Assembly: GCF_014639075.1 (NCBI RefSeq)
Contig: NZ_BMFS01000004.1
Span: forward strand, 161,158 to 225,157
Origin: Glycocaulis albus
GTDB lineage: Bacteria; Pseudomonadota; Alphaproteobacteria; Caulobacterales; Maricaulaceae
Length of the DNA stretch: 64,000 bases
Reading direction: 5' to 3'
Notes under the pieces: model-generated
The model's input: only the letters and a program-made list of their open reading frames with translations
What the model was told of the DNA's origin: nothing
Databases searched by the model: none
Part shown: positions 27,012 through 40,084 of the stretch, one piece after another
How positions within the stretch are numbered: the stretch's first letter is position 1
Layout of the letters: every line of letters starts with the position of its first letter
Position numbers and translations under genes: made by a program

Positions 27012-28217
27012 TCAATCGCCAGACAGGCGGCCTACGAACTGATCGAACACGCCAAAGGAGTCCTGAGGTCCCGGGCTGGCTTCGGGGTGGTGCTGCACCG
27101 ACATGACCGGCTTGTCCTTCAGACGGAAGCCACAATTGGTCCCGTCGAACAGCGAGACATGCGTTTCCTCGGCATTGTCGGGCAGGCTGTCGCGGTCCAC
27201 CGCAAAGCCGTGATTCATGGAGACGATCTCCACCTGGCCTGACAGGATGTTTTTCACCGGATGGTTTGCGCCGTGATGTCCGTGGGTCATCTTCGCCGTC
27301 CGCGCGCCAATGGCAAGTGCCAGCATCTGGTGGCCGAGGCAGATGCCAAGCGTTGGCACGCCCGCCTCGATGATGCCGCGAATGGTGGCCAGTGCATATT
27401 CGCCGGTGGCAGCAGGGTCACCCGGGCCGTTCGATACCACCACGCCCGCCGGCGACAGGGACAGCACGTCTTGTGCACTCGCGGTCCCGCGCACCACTTT
27501 CACGCGCGCGCCGGCTCCTGCGAGCCGGCGCAGAATGTTGGCCTTCACGCCATAATCGAGCACCACGACCAGCGGGCCATCGGACGGGCCGATACCCGGC
27601 CCGTCCGGCCACACCCAGTCTGATTCCGTCCAGTCGCTGTCTGCGTCGGCCAGCACGTGCCGCGCCAGTTCGGCGCCTTCCATGTCCGGCGCATCAAGGG
27701 CGGCCTGGCGCAAGGCGTCCGCATCCAGCTTGCCATCCGGCGAATGGGCAATGGCGGCGATGGGCATGCCCAGCTCGCGGATGCGGGCCGTCAGGGCGCG
27801 GGTGTCTACCCCTGTCACGGCCACGATGTTGCGCGCGGTCAGCCATTCGGAAAAACTCTGTTCTGCACGCCAGCTGGCAGGCGGTGTGATGGTGGCGCGG
27901 CTGACCATGCCGACGGCGGCCTTGCGCGCACGAACGCTGCTGGCCTCTTCGTCCTGGGCATTGGCGCCGACATTGCCGATATGGGGAAAGGTGAAGCAGA
28001 CAATCTGGCCCGCATAGGACGGGTCTGCCAGAATTTCCTGATGCCCGGTCATGGCCGTATTGAAGCACAGCTCACCGGCGGCGATGCCGCTTGCGCCGGC
28101 GCCTTCCCCCGGGATGATCGTCCCGTCGGCCAGCACGATGGCGCCGGTGGCGCCGTCCAGATCGCTGTCGCGCCAGGGGTTTGCGGTCAGTACTTGATTC
28201 CCGGCCCGTTCCATCAT
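27012..28217 (-). CDS. carA: Carbamoyl-phosphate synthase small subunit (glutaminase)
   Basis: 401 residues. Supplies ammonia from glutamine to CarB. N-terminal CPSase domain with CFNTAMTGHQEILADPSYAG, C-terminal class I glutamine amidotransferase with the nucleophile elbow LGICLGHQML and the His/Glu pair near HHPEASPGP. Two adjacent ATG codons (28217, 28214) are both possible starts. A sigma-70-like promoter lies 60-90 bp upstream. Divergent from yqeY. Confidence 0.97.
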   Translation of the reverse strand: MMERAGNQVLTANPWRDSDLDGATGAIVLADGTIIPGEGAGASGIAAGELCFNTAMTGHQEILADPSYAGQIVCFTFPHIGNVGANAQDEEASSVRARKAAVGMVSRATITPPASWRAEQSFSEWLTARNIVAVTGVDTRALTARIRELGMPIAAIAHSPDGKLDADALRQAALDAPDMEGAELARHVLADADSDWTESDWVWPDGPGIGPSDGPLVVVLDYGVKANILRRLAGAGARVKVVRGTASAQDVLSLSPAGVVVSNGPGDPAATGEYALATIRGIIEAGVPTLGICLGHQMLALAIGARTAKMTHGHHGANHPVKNILSGQVEIVSMNHGFAVDRDSLPDNAEETHVSLFDGTNCGFRLKDKPVMSVQHHPEASPGPQDSFGVFDQFVGRLSGD

Positions 28218-28279
28218 ATCTCACCGCCTGATTACGCGTGCGCCGCACAACGAAGGGCGGCCTGTGAACAAACGCGCGG

Positions 28280-28308
28280 ACGGTATGTGAGCCTTGCCCC
28301 GACGTCAA
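28280..28308 (-). promoter_or_regulatory. Promoter candidate for carA
   Basis: On the minus strand TTGACG (28308-28303), 17 bases, then TACCGT (28285-28280), about 63 bases before the carA start. The -35 box is close to consensus and the -10 box is weaker. Confidence 0.4.
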
Positions 28309-28386
28309 GCAAGCTAGAAGCCAAAAAAGCAACTCAAAAACAACGGGTTATGCGGCGTCGCTGTAACTCGTGCGAATGGATGAAAA

Positions 28387-28854
28387 ATGTCGCTGCGCGA
28401 CCAGATTGCTGAAGACCTGAAAAACGCCATGCGGGCCAAGGACGGGCTCAAGCTGAGCACGCTGCGCCTTGTCCAGGCGGCCATCAAGGACCGTGACATT
28501 GCTGCGCGGGCCGAGGACCGCTGCCAGGGATGCGGTGAGGGCGAAATCATGGCTCTGCTTCAGAAGCTTGTGAAGCAGCGCGAGGAAAGCGCCGAAACCT
28601 ACGAGAAAGCGGGCCGGCTGGACCTTGCCGAGCGCGAGCGCGCGGAAGCCGAAATCGTGCGCGCCTATCTGCCCAAGCCCATGTGCGAGCAGGAGATCGA
28701 GCAGGCCGCCGAGACGGTTGTGGACGAGCTTGGTGCCACGGGCCTCAAGGACATGGGCAAATGCATGGGCACGCTCAAGCAGCGCTATACCGGCCGCATG
28801 GACTTCTCCAAGGCGGGTGAAACGGTCAAGACGCTGCTGCAAAGCCGCGCCTGA
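28387..28854 (+). CDS. yqeY: GatB/YqeY domain-containing protein
   Basis: 155 residues. All-helical YqeY fold related to the tail domain of GatB, which binds tRNA in amidotransferases; free-standing YqeY is common next to dnaG/rpoD. Visible motifs: DLKNAMRAKDGLKLSTLRLV at the N-terminus and YLPKPMCEQEIEQ in the middle. The function of the stand-alone form is unsettled. First gene of the yqeY-dnaG-rpoD cluster, 57 bp before dnaG. Confidence 0.9.
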   Translation: MSLRDQIAEDLKNAMRAKDGLKLSTLRLVQAAIKDRDIAARAEDRCQGCGEGEIMALLQKLVKQREESAETYEKAGRLDLAERERAEAEIVRAYLPKPMCEQEIEQAAETVVDELGATGLKDMGKCMGTLKQRYTGRMDFSKAGETVKTLLQSRA

Positions 28855-28911
28855 GACTGCCCGCCTGCCGATAATGGGCGATGCAGTCCGTTAGCCATGC
28901 TAAGGTAAATC

Positions 28912-30735
28912 ATGGCCCTGCCCGACGGTTTTATTGACGAGATAAAAGCGCGCATCCGCCTGTCCGACCTTGTCGGACGGACGGTGGCGTTGCGCCGTCA
29001 GGGCAGGGAATTTGCCGGCCTGTCTCCGTTCAAGAAGGAGCGCACGCCCTCCTTTTTCGTCAATGACGAAAAGGGCTTCTACCACTGCTTTTCCAGTCAG
29101 AAGAACGGCGATGCCGTCAACTGGCTTCAGGAAACGCAAGGTCTGAGCTTCATGGAGGCGGTAGAGGCGCTCGCAGCCGAGGCCGGGCTTGCCATGCCGG
29201 CGCCCGATCCTGAAGCCGCGCGCAAGGACGAGCGCCGCAAGGAGCTGGCCGAGTGGAACGAGCTGGCCCAGCAATACTTCGTGCGGGAGCTGAACGGTCC
29301 GCGCGGAGGCGAGGCCCGTGCCTATCTGGAGCGCCGGGGGCTGTCCCCGCGCGACTGGGAGACATTCGGGCTGGGATACGCGCCGGAAATGCGTACCGGC
29401 CTGAAGGATGTCCTGGTCAACAAGGGCGCAAAACCTGACGAGCTGGTAACCGCTGGTCTGCTTATCGCACCGGAAGATGGCGGCGCGGCCTTCGACCGCT
29501 TCCGCGGCAGGGTGATGTTTCCGATCCACGATCCGCGCGGGCGTCTGGTCGCGTTTGGCGGGCGGGCCCTGTCAAAGGATGCACGCGCCAAATATCTCAA
29601 CTCGCCGGAGACGCCGCTCTTTCACAAGAGTCATGTCCTTTACCGCTACCCGGAAGCGCGTAGCGCTGCTTCCGATCCCAAGGCTGGCATTCGAGGCCTG
29701 ATCGTGGCCGAAGGCTATATGGACGTGATCGCGCTGAACCGGGCTGGCCTTGCCCATTCGGTTGCCCCGCTGGGCACGGCTCTCACCGAAGACCAGATAC
29801 GCCTTTTGTGGCGCGCCGGGCCAGAACCGGTGATCTGTCTTGACGGCGACAGCGCAGGCCAGCGGGCAGCGGGCCTCGCGGCGGACCGTGCCTTGCCACT
29901 CCTGGAGCCAGGCAAGACCTTGCGCTTTGTTTTCCTGCCGGACGGGCAGGATCCGGATGACGTGCTGAAAGCCAAGGGGGGCGAGGCGCTGCGTGCGCTA
30001 GTTGGCGAAACCCGCTCGCTCGCCGAACTCATCTGGGACCGGGAGTTTGCCGCCGAACCGCTGACCGACCCGGATCGCCGGGCAGGCTTCCGCCGGCGCC
30101 TGCGCGCGCTGACGGCAAAGATATCCGATCCTGACGTGCGCGAGGAGTACAAGGCAGAGTTTGACCGGCGCCTCGCCTCTGCCTTCGGCCGCAAGCCCGT
30201 TCGTGCCCCCTGGCGCGGACGTCAGAATCCGGGCGGCGTTTCCGACGGCCCGCCAGTGGCCGAAACGCGCAAGCTCGCGCAGACGCGCCGCGCGCCGCCG
30301 GCGGTGCGCCACCTGCTGCTTGCTGCCATTGAATGGCCCGAACTTGCAGTCAGTGAGACCGAAACCCTCGCCGAGCTGGACTGCGGTCCGCTTGACAGTC
30401 TGCGTGACGCTATTCTAGACGCATGCTCAACTGGTCAGATTGCGGATCATCAGGCCTTGAAGTCCGCTCTGGTCCGGCAGGGGCATCATCCGGTACTTCG
30501 CAAGCTGGAGGCTGAACGGGCACCGATGCGGGCGGCCATGGGGGGAGAGGATGCCGGCTCTTCCAGCAGGTTGGACGCTTGGCGGAAAGCGGCGGCTTCC
30601 TATATGGAAAGGGTTGAAGAGGAACGCATCCGGGGTGAAGCGCGTCTTCTTGAAAGCGAGGCGCTGGCGCGCGGCGATGCCGCTGAAGTGCACCAGCTGA
30701 TCGCAGGGTATAAGGCCAGCCGCCGTCGCAGATAG
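28912..30735 (+). CDS. dnaG: DNA primase, degenerate zinc site
   Basis: 607 residues. Makes RNA primers for replication. N-terminal zinc-binding-like domain (about 35-70), catalytic core with TOPRIM (IVAEGYMDVIALNRAG and LDGDSAGQRAA, about 263-330), and a C-terminal helicase-interaction region. Only one of the four usual zinc ligands is kept: S38, K41, C59 and S62 stand where Cys-His-Cys-Cys is expected (GLSPFKKE, YHCFSS). From memory this loss recurs in alphaproteobacterial primases. Followed by rpoD after 66 bp. Confidence 0.96.
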   Translation: MALPDGFIDEIKARIRLSDLVGRTVALRRQGREFAGLSPFKKERTPSFFVNDEKGFYHCFSSQKNGDAVNWLQETQGLSFMEAVEALAAEAGLAMPAPDPEAARKDERRKELAEWNELAQQYFVRELNGPRGGEARAYLERRGLSPRDWETFGLGYAPEMRTGLKDVLVNKGAKPDELVTAGLLIAPEDGGAAFDRFRGRVMFPIHDPRGRLVAFGGRALSKDARAKYLNSPETPLFHKSHVLYRYPEARSAASDPKAGIRGLIVAEGYMDVIALNRAGLAHSVAPLGTALTEDQIRLLWRAGPEPVICLDGDSAGQRAAGLAADRALPLLEPGKTLRFVFLPDGQDPDDVLKAKGGEALRALVGETRSLAELIWDREFAAEPLTDPDRRAGFRRRLRALTAKISDPDVREEYKAEFDRRLASAFGRKPVRAPWRGRQNPGGVSDGPPVAETRKLAQTRRAPPAVRHLLLAAIEWPELAVSETETLAELDCGPLDSLRDAILDACSTGQIADHQALKSALVRQGHHPVLRKLEAERAPMRAAMGGEDAGSSSRLDAWRKAAASYMERVEEERIRGEARLLESEALARGDAAEVHQLIAGYKASRRRR

Positions 30736-30801
30736 CGCACGGGCGGTCAATTTTGTTTGTGGCAGCCGGTTTTCCGGCAGCCAAGGGAGTTCAAGTCAGG
30801 C

Positions 30802-32835
<2,034 letters not shown>

Positions 32836-32861
32836 ACCGTCTCCGTTTCCGGTGAAATCTG

Positions 32862-32893
32862 AACGCCACCGAACATCATTGTTCGGCGGCGTT
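32862..32893 (+). terminator. Hairpin downstream of rpoD
   Basis: AACGCC-A-CCGAACA pairs with TGTTCGG-C-GGCGTT around a TCAT loop, 26 bases after the rpoD stop. No U-tract follows, so termination efficiency is uncertain. Confidence 0.55.
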
Positions 32894-33151
32894 GTCCATT
32901 CGGGCACAATTTGCGGGCAGGCCTGGCCGGCACGCCACGCGGTTGCAGCAAGGCCAGTGTTTTATTGAAAGCAAGGGGATAGCGTCTTGAGCAGCAAGGC
33001 ACTGGACAGGCTTGCTGGTGCGCTGCAACATATTTTTCTTGAAAAAATGAACGTTGTTCACTTTTCAAACGCCCGTCATAGCCCTATCTTCCCGGTGCAA
33101 GTTCAACGCGAAACGCCCGGTCAACAGGGCGCCCATTATTCGGAGACTGAC
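32894..33151. other. Intergenic region between rpoD and the TPR gene
   Basis: The rest of a 316-bp gap. It holds an AT-richer patch at 33025-33070 (with TTGTTC at 33055 and CATAGC 17 bases later) that could contain the promoter of the TPR-like gene. No coding frame, tRNA or known riboswitch was seen. Confidence 0.4.
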
Positions 33152-33631
33152 ATGTCCTTCAAATTCTCCTCCCCGATCCTGATGACCGCCGCCGCTGCCA
33201 TGATGGCTGCCGGCCTGTCTGTGGCCAGCGCCTCCTCTGCCGGGGCGCAGGTGTGTGAGCCGGTATTCGTGTCGCAAAGCACGGCGCACCGCTCGGTGCG
33301 GGCATCTGTCCAGCGCTTTGACCGTGGCCAGTGGCGTGAGGCGGCTCACTTCGCCAATGAAGCCCTGTCGCGCCGTAATGCCGCTCCGACCATGGCTGCG
33401 GCCCGCACCAATCTGTGCGGCGCGCTCGCCAATCTGGGCGATGAGGGTGCGATGGAGGCCTGCAACGCGGCTGTGGAGGCCAATGAAGGCGGCTGGGAAG
33501 CGCTGAATAATCGCGGCGCGGCCTACGCGCTCGCTGGGAATTCGGCTGCCGCTGCCGAAGATTTCGCTGCGGCTGCTGCCATCGAAGGCGCTGGCCCGGA
33601 AGCGGCCGCCAACGCTGCCAGCTGCCCCTAG
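33152..33631 (+). CDS. Exported TPR-like small protein
   Basis: 159 residues with a signal peptide (about 1-33, SSAGAQ cleavage region). The mature part is Ala-rich helical with TPR-like spacing: RGQWREAAHFANEALSR and the pair NNRGAAYALAGNSAAAAEDF. Three mature cysteines (near QVCEP, NLCGAL and EACNAA) plus a final one could make disulfides. GGAG seven bases before the ATG supports this start. Function unknown; periplasmic protein interaction is likely. Confidence 0.75.
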   Translation: MSFKFSSPILMTAAAAMMAAGLSVASASSAGAQVCEPVFVSQSTAHRSVRASVQRFDRGQWREAAHFANEALSRRNAAPTMAAARTNLCGALANLGDEGAMEACNAAVEANEGGWEALNNRGAAYALAGNSAAAAEDFAAAAAIEGAGPEAAANAASCP

Positions 33632-33688
33632 AATAACAGGAATTTCCGCTGACCGGGCATAGATCCCCCCGCCCGGAACAGCGATGTT

Positions 33689-33727
33689 GAGCCGGACGCC
33701 CGTCGCGCGGAGTCCGGCTCTTTTTTT
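33689..33727 (+). terminator. Intrinsic terminator after the TPR-like gene
   Basis: GAGCCGGAC and GTCCGGCTC arms with a 13-base GC-rich loop, followed by seven U residues. It ends the TPR-like transcript just before the convergent purL stop. Confidence 0.9.
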
Positions 33728-33729
33728 GT

Positions 33730-35966
<2,237 letters not shown>

Positions 35967-35967
<1 letters not shown>

Positions 35968-36632
35968 CAGGCTGTCCCTCCCAGAAGGCTTTCAAATACG
36001 CCCAGCCCGTCCGTGCCGCCATGGACCGGATCAACCGCGCGCTCGGGGTGGGGCATCATGCCCAGCACATTGCCCTTCGCATTGGTGATCCCGGCAATGT
36101 CGCGGATCGAGCCGTTGGGGTTGTTCAGATAGCGGAAGGCCACCTGGCCTTCACCCTCAAGCCGGTCCAGCGTCTCATTATCGGCGAAATAATTGCCGTC
36201 ATGGTGGGCGACGGGGATGGTCACTTCGCGCGTCTCGCCATAGGAGCGTGTGAAGCGCGAATTGGTGTTCTCGATCTGCAGCGGTGTGCGCTCGCACACG
36301 AAGAGCAGACCGGCATTGCGCATCAGCGCGCCGGGCAGAAGCCCCGTCTCGATGAGGATCTGGAAGCCATTGCACACGCCCAGCACCGGCATGCCATCTT
36401 CCGCGCGCTTTACCAGATCGCGCGTGATCGGCGAGCGCGCGGCAATCGCGCCGGAGCGCAGATAGTCGCCATAGGAGAACCCGCCGGGGATGACGGCGAG
36501 ATCAAGCCCGTCCGGCAGGCTGGTTTCCTGGTGCCAGATCATGGCCGGGGCGTGCCCTGTAACCATGCGCAAGGCCTCGGCCGCATCGCGGTCGCAATTG
36601 GAGCCGGGGAATACAATGACAGCGGTCTTCAT
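35967..36632 (-). CDS. purQ: Phosphoribosylformylglycinamidine synthase subunit PurQ
   Basis: 221 residues. Class I glutamine amidotransferase that feeds ammonia to Pur[13 protein letters not shown] opens the protein, [10 protein letters not shown] contains the nucleophile Cys, and the His/Glu pair sits in [11 protein letters not shown] at 36632 gives the standard N-terminus. Normally adjacent to purS; here a VOC gene on the other strand separates them, so purQ-purL must have its own promoter in 36633-36777 or further upstream. Confidence 0.97.
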
Positions 36633-36777
36633 GGCGCAGCGTTTAGCAGGGGATTCACGCCAAGGCGAGAGGTGCGCAGTGCTGATTTCACTGGAAATGA
36701 TGTGAACCCCGGATGGTCCGTCGCCAGCCTGCTGTTCAGGTGTTAGCCTTGGCCCGCTCAGACACAGGAGGAAAGCG

Positions 36778-37161
36778 ATGGCGGTGCTCGGAGTTGGCGG
36801 GCTTTTCGTCAGATCGAAAGACCCGGAAGCCAGCATGGCATGGTATCGCGATGTGCTGGGTCTTCAGCTTGATCAGTATGGTGGCATCACATTCAGCCAC
36901 GGCGAGGCAGCGGCACGCTATGGTGATGGCGCGCGCACCATCTTTGCCCGTTTCAAGGACGACACGGACTATTTCCGGCCCTCTGCCCAGCCTTTCATGA
37001 TCAACCTGCTCGTCGATGATCTCGACGCGCTGCTGGAGCGCATCAAGGCGCATGGGGTAGAATTGATCGGGGAGCCTGAGTCTTACGATTATGGCCGCTT
37101 CGCCTGGATCATGGACCCGGACGGGGTGAAGATCGAGCTGTGGGAATCGGTGGAGCTTTAG
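36778..37161 (+). CDS. VOC-family (glyoxalase-like) protein
   Basis: 127 residues. A single vicinal-oxygen-chelate module pair: [22 protein letters not shown] at the start (read in two pieces) and a second beta-alpha-beta-beta-beta unit ending [15 protein letters not shown], with the metal Glu in IELWE. Members act as glyoxalases, dioxygenases or resistance proteins; the substrate is unknown. Strong AGGAGG before the ATG. Lies on the plus strand inside the minus-strand pur cluster, four bases from the end of purS. Confidence 0.85.
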   Translation: MAVLGVGGLFVRSKDPEASMAWYRDVLGLQLDQYGGITFSHGEAAARYGDGARTIFARFKDDTDYFRPSAQPFMINLLVDDLDALLERIKAHGVELIGEPESYDYGRFAWIMDPDGVKIELWESVEL

Positions 37162-37165
37162 GGGC

Positions 37166-37408
37166 CTACGCGCTCAGCTCGATGTCGTAATTCTCGATCA
37201 CCGGATTGGTCAGCAGCTTGTCGCACATCGCCTTCACGCGCTCGCTGGCTTCTTCGGCGTCGACGCTTGAGAGGTCCAGCTCGATAAGCTTGCCCTGGCG
37301 CGCGCCGGTCACTTCTTCAAAGCCGAGGGTTTTCAGCGAATTGGCAACGGCGGTCCCTTGCGGGTCCAGCACGCCGGGCTTCAGATAGACGTGGATTTTC
37401 GCTTTCAT
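37166..37408 (-). CDS. purS: Phosphoribosylformylglycinamidine synthase subunit PurS
   Basis: 80 residues. Small bridging subunit of the PurSQL complex: KIHVYLKPGVLDPQGTAVAN opens the protein and GKLIELDLS is in the middle. Length is normal. Thirteen bases downstream of purC, so purC-purS are co-transcribed. Confidence 0.95.
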   Translation of the reverse strand: MKAKIHVYLKPGVLDPQGTAVANSLKTLGFEEVTGARQGKLIELDLSSVDAEEASERVKAMCDKLLTNPVIENYDIELSA

Positions 37409-37421
37409 CGACTCTTTGATC

Positions 37422-38204
37422 CTATTCGCTTTCTACAGACTCTGGCTGCGTGCCGTTGGCAGCGTCCATTTCGCGCATGATGCCGAGGCGCCGCGCGACT
37501 TCGGCGTAGGCCTCGGTAACATTGCCCAGATCGCGGCGGAAGCGGTCCTTGTCCATCTTCTCGTTGGTGGTCATGTCCCACAGGCGGCAGCAATCCGGGC
37601 TGATCTCGTCAGCCAGCACCACGCGCGCCATGTCGTTCTGGTCGTAAAGACGGCCGAACTCAAGCTTGAAGTCGATCAGGCGGATGCCGGCACCGGCAAA
37701 CAGGCCGGAGACGAAATCGTTCACCCGCAGCGCCAGCGCGATGATCTCGTCGATTTCCTGCGGGCTGGCCCAGTTGAAGGCCGTCACGTGTTCTTCTGAG
37801 ACCAGCGGATCGCCCAGCGCATCATCCTTGAAGTAGAACTCCACGATGGCGCGGGGCAGGGGCTCGCCCTCAGGGATGTTGAAACGCTTGGAAATGGAGC
37901 CGGCGGCGACATTGCGCACTACGACCTCAAGCGGAATGATCTCCACTTCGCGTACCAGTTGCTCGCGCATGTTCAGGCGGCGGATGAAGTGGGTCGGTAC
38001 GCCAATCCGGTTCAGGTGCTCCATGATGAACTCGCTGATCCGGTTGTTCAGGACGCCCTTGCCCTCCAGCGTCGCGCGCTTCTGGGCATTGAAGGCGGTC
38101 GCATCATCCTTGAAGTGCTGGATGATCGTGCCCGGCTCCGGGCCCTCATAGAGGATCTTGGCTTTACCTTCGTAGAGTTTCTTGCGGCGTGACATGGGGG
38201 TCAT
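37422..38204 (-). CDS. purC: Phosphoribosylaminoimidazole-succinocarboxamide synthase
   Basis: 260 residues. SAICAR synthetase. [14 protein letters not shown] at the N-terminus, [29 protein letters not shown], and the metal/ATP site LIDFKLEFG with [12 protein letters not shown]. The first ATG (38204) has GGAGAG four bases before it and is preferred over the one at 38195. Head of purC-purS. Confidence 0.97.
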   Translation of the reverse strand: MTPMSRRKKLYEGKAKILYEGPEPGTIIQHFKDDATAFNAQKRATLEGKGVLNNRISEFIMEHLNRIGVPTHFIRRLNMREQLVREVEIIPLEVVVRNVAAGSISKRFNIPEGEPLPRAIVEFYFKDDALGDPLVSEEHVTAFNWASPQEIDEIIALALRVNDFVSGLFAGAGIRLIDFKLEFGRLYDQNDMARVVLADEISPDCCRLWDMTTNEKMDKDRFRRDLGNVTEAYAEVARRLGIMREMDAANGTQPESVESE

Positions 38205-38278
38205 CGCTCTCCGCTGGGCGTTGGAAAATCGTATCGCTGCGCCATGAGGCCCTTCATGCGCGCGAGTCCTGTGCTTTA

Positions 38279-38301
38279 GTCAAACGTCGTGGTGTCAAAC
38301 G
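38279..38301. repeat. Short direct repeat in the purC upstream region
   Basis: GTCAAACG occurs twice (38279-38286 and 38294-38301) with a 15-base period, 75-97 bp before purC. On the minus strand each copy contains TTTGAC. It could be a regulator half-site pair or overlapping -35 elements. Confidence 0.3.
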
Positions 38302-38305
38302 CGAA

Positions 38306-38327
38306 GCGGCCCGTCAATACGGGCCGC
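38306..38327. terminator. Strong hairpin in the purC/zeta-subunit divergent region
   Basis: GCGGCCCGT/ACGGGCCGC, 9-bp perfect stem with a CAAT loop, followed on the plus strand by CTTTC. There is no gene just upstream for it to terminate, so its role is unclear. Confidence 0.3.
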
Positions 38328-38467
38328 CTTTCACTGTCAGGATACGCGCTTGTCCGGGTGCCCGCAATACTGGCCTGCAATGCGCTGCAAACGATTGATA
38401 AAGCGGGCGCGGCGCGATACCCATGAGTTCAAACGCTCCCCGTTCCAACAAGATCAGGAAACATCTC

Positions 38468-38788
38468 ATGTCCGGCTTTGATGATCGCGAAAAGGCTCAC
38501 GAAAACCGCTATGCGCGCGAGCAGGAGCTTGAGTTCAAGGCCGGTGCGCGCCGCAACAGGCTGCTCGGCCTGTGGGCGGCGGAAAAGCTCGGCCTGTCAG
38601 GTGATGAGGCCGACGCCTACGCCAAAGAGGTCATCGCGGCCGATTTCGAGGAAGTGGGCGATGAGGACGTGTTCCGCAAGGTGCGCGCCGATTTCGATGC
38701 CAAGGGCGTCGCGGTCTCCGATATCGAACTGCGCCACGAGATGACCCGCCTGCTCGATGTCGCGCGTACACAGGTGCAGGCAGGCTAG
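38468..38788 (+). CDS. ATPase inhibitor subunit zeta (DUF1476)
   Basis: 106 residues. SGFDDREKAHENRYAREQEL (split here by M1) and ARRNRLLGLWAAEKLGL are the DUF1476 signature; in Paracoccus this protein inserts into F1 as a unidirectional inhibitor of ATP hydrolysis. The N-terminal inhibitory segment is present. AGGAAA lies eight bases before the ATG at 38468. The F0 operon is elsewhere in this window (52.4-55 kb) and F1 genes are outside. Confidence 0.93.
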   Translation: MSGFDDREKAHENRYAREQELEFKAGARRNRLLGLWAAEKLGLSGDEADAYAKEVIAADFEEVGDEDVFRKVRADFDAKGVAVSDIELRHEMTRLLDVARTQVQAG

Positions 38789-39294
38789 TCAGCGCCTCTA
38801 TCGCCGCCATCGTGGTGTGAGGGCTTGCTGCGCAGCACATCGCGCTCGACGAGCTTGAGAACCGCCAGCACGATCAGGGCCAGGATCACGGCCGTGCCGC
38901 CGAGCACGAACGCGCCCGCCCCGAAGGCCACGCCTACCGCGCCTGCAAGCCACAGCGCCGCTGCGGTTGTCACGCCATGCGTGTTGCGGCCGGCCCGGAT
39001 GATGGCGCCGGCGGCAATGAACGCCACACCGGCTGTCACTGCCTCAATCACACGCACCGGATCGGCCATGATGCCCGCCTCGTCATCGCCTGCTGACATG
39101 GCGATCTGAAAGGCCAGGAGCGTAAACAGGCAGGCTGCCAGAGAGACCAGCATGTTGGTGCGCAGGCCCACATGACGGCGCGGCCGCTCGCGCTCCAGCC
39201 CGATGCAGGCCCCGGCCAGCGCTGCCAGGCCCAGACGCATCATGCTTTCCAGTATGCCGCCGGGCGGGCCGGGGTCATTCAGCCATTCGGGCAT
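38785..39294 (-). CDS. MgtC/SapB-family membrane protein
   Basis: 169 residues. Four membrane helices with the MgtC signature LAALAGACIGLERERPRRHVG (read as two pieces), GLRTNMLVSLAACLF and FIAAGAIIRAG...GVTTAAALWLAGAVGVAFGAG. The cytosolic C-terminal domain of Salmonella MgtC is missing, as in SapB-like short forms. Function in Mg2+ stress or envelope homeostasis is inferred. A very strong GGAGGAG supports ATG 39294. Converges with the zeta-subunit gene with a four-base overlap. Confidence 0.9.
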   Translation of the reverse strand: MPEWLNDPGPPGGILESMMRLGLAALAGACIGLERERPRRHVGLRTNMLVSLAACLFTLLAFQIAMSAGDDEAGIMADPVRVIEAVTAGVAFIAAGAIIRAGRNTHGVTTAAALWLAGAVGVAFGAGAFVLGGTAVILALIVLAVLKLVERDVLRSKPSHHDGGDRGAD

Positions 39295-39455
39295 GCTCTC
39301 CTCCGTCCTGGTAACGGGCAGGGGGAGGGGAATGTTCCGGTTTGGTGATGCCTGGTTAGCAGCAGACAAACGGACGATGGAGCAAGGCAAATCAAATGTT
39401 TCACTTGGCCATCTTGGCTTGACCGTTACACTGATCAGGCAAATCTGGAGGGGCC

Positions 39456-40049
39456 ATGTCTGTTCATCTGCAACGCGCTTTAGGTGCGATCATTGTTGCA
39501 ATAATGCTGCCATCGCTTGCCGCGGCGCAGGGCGAGTCGAGCGTTTATACAAATATCGATGAAGCCTGCGCCCGCCGCTGGTTGCCTGATGAGCCTGTCA
39601 TGGAGATTGCGTGCGCCGGAGCGGAAGGCTGGAGTCTCTACGTGTTGGCATCTGATCATGGTCAGGCGACGGCGTATGCCTCCCCAGATGGTGTTCGGTC
39701 GGACTGGACCAGCCCGCCTACACGGTCGCCGTTCGGTGATTTTCACGATGTCGTGGAATGGCGTGTTCGCGATGGCGCGCCGATGGCCACGATTCACCGG
39801 TATCGGCATCACACACCGGCGGATGCCATGGAGCCAGGTAGCGCGGACCAGACACTACATACCCTTGTTGTTACAGCGCTGGATAGCAGCGGCGAACCCT
39901 CAGCCTGCCCGGTTGCTTTCGTCAACGCGTCAGCAATTACCAATGCCAACGAAGTCGCCCGTTTCGTAGCCGACAATGCCGCACCGGGCTGGGATTGTGC
40001 GCGTGAGCCCATGCGCATCGAATCTGCTGCGGATGCCGCCATCCGTTGA
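39456..40049 (+). CDS. Secreted protein of unknown function
   Basis: 197 residues, signal peptide about 1-24 (PSLAAAQ). The mature part has four cysteines (EACARR, EIACAG, SACPV and WDCAREP), probably two disulfides, and a mixed beta region (WSLYVLASDHGQ, DVVEWRVRDG). No family recognised. TGGAGGGG just before the ATG is a strong ribosome site. Divergent from the MgtC-like gene with 161 bp between. Confidence 0.75.
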   Translation: MSVHLQRALGAIIVAIMLPSLAAAQGESSVYTNIDEACARRWLPDEPVMEIACAGAEGWSLYVLASDHGQATAYASPDGVRSDWTSPPTRSPFGDFHDVVEWRVRDGAPMATIHRYRHHTPADAMEPGSADQTLHTLVVTALDSSGEPSACPVAFVNASAITNANEVARFVADNAAPGWDCAREPMRIESAADAAIR

Positions 40050-40084
40050 TGTGGACAGCCTGGCTTCAGCGTTTGCCGCCGGCC

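Noticed and set aside
22440..28217. Genomic island between carB and carA
   Set aside because: No integrase, tRNA or flanking direct repeats; only the HEPN gene has deviant composition.
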